A stretch of 41,394 nucleotides of DNA from Faecimorpha stercoravium (GTDB lineage: Bacteria > Bacillota > Clostridia > Lachnospirales > Bianqueaceae): assembly GCA_018712555.1 (NCBI GenBank), contig DVGT01000069.1:1-41394 (forward strand), written 5' to 3'. Under the pieces are notes generated by a model. It did not search any database, was not told the DNA's origin, and saw only the letters and a program-made list of their open reading frames with translations. Positions 41,231 to 41,394 of this stretch are shown piece after piece (position 1 is the first letter of the stretch; each line of letters begins with the position of its first letter). A program made the position numbers and the translations under genes.

Positions 41231-41394
41231 GGGGTCGTTGCAAAATAGATGAGAAATCATCTCTCAGCTGGACTAATGAGAAAAACCCCGGATTTCTCGG
41301 CTTTACGGAATGTCCTGGAAACGAAAAAGGAGTCCGTGCATTCACGGAACTCCTTAGGAGATCATACTCTTTCATTCTGTATCAATGGTGAGAC
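41231..41394. mobile_element. Non-coding repeat element (MITE-like), copy 2, inverted, cut by the window edge
   Basis: Starts GGGGTCGTTGCAAAATAG and continues as the reverse complement of copy 1: the segment with CATCTCTCAGCTGGACTAATGAG, one hairpin unit only, then the terminator-like hairpin, ending at a GGTGAGAC that matches copy 1 near 19318. Roughly 27 more bases, including the other inverted end, should lie beyond the window. Compared with copy 1 it lacks about four tandem units. No gene is present from 41157 to the edge. Confidence 0.78.

Overview
The window looks like chromosomal DNA from a spore-forming, anaerobic gut-type member of the Clostridia (Firmicutes). The basis is a cotJA-cotJB-cotJC spore-coat operon, strong AGGAGG-type ribosome binding sites, sigma-A-like promoters with 16-18 bp spacers, a stand-alone ispD (MEP isoprenoid pathway), two Gram-positive-style lipoproteins and many plant-polysaccharide hydrolases. 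No tRNA, rRNA, prophage or CRISPR array was seen. Species cannot be named from the sequence.

Layout. 1-313: 5' part of a small unrecognised gene running off the left edge, with a perfect hairpin over its ribosome binding site. 314-4363 (minus): a pectin/rhamnogalacturonan-type operon (GH105 hydrolase, Gfo/Idh/MocA-type protein, amidohydrolase) ending in ung. 4460-5167 (minus): DUF1275 membrane protein, divergent from 5308-10103 (plus): six-hairpin glycosidase-like protein, GH42 beta-galactosidase, ispD. 10188-10832 (minus): SSB-like protein with two OB folds. 10979-15912 (plus): Nudix hydrolase, GH106-like protein, M20 dipeptidase. 16020-17884 (minus): GH78-like protein plus a coupled small protein. 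18039-19218 (plus): cotJABC. 19291-19737: a non-coding repeat element with terminal inverted repeats and a tandem hairpin array; a second, inverted copy lies at the right edge (41231-41394). 19753-23163 (minus): L,D-transpeptidase lipoprotein and NAD synthetase. 23309-24808 (plus): GH51 arabinofuranosidase. 24883-27736 (minus): an unrecognised 845-residue protein and a DUF1905 protein.

27843-32639 (minus) is one compact iron/heme-type operon: flavodoxin-like protein, FecCD-type permease, ATPase, binding lipoprotein and a HemN/HutW-like radical SAM protein. It is driven by a strong promoter whose transcribed leader holds two near-identical 18-bp palindromes flanking a GC-rich hairpin. 32828-40345 (minus) is a second compact operon: three ATPase-permease ABC exporters whose reading frames overlap by 4 bp, a SIS-domain sugar-phosphate protein and an MFS transporter, divergent from a hexapeptide sugar O-acetyltransferase (40512-41156). 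The shared intergenic region carries repeated ATACTGT sites.

How the genes fit together: the left half mostly removes rhamnose, galactose, arabinose and unsaturated uronate from pectic side chains, interleaved with housekeeping genes (ung, ispD, ssb-like, nadE). The right half holds an iron/heme acquisition unit and an exporter/sugar unit of unknown purpose. The least explained pieces are the duplicated hairpin-array element, the twin-palindrome leader of the iron operon, and the triple-exporter/SIS/MFS operon. All functions are assigned by reading motifs; no database search was run.
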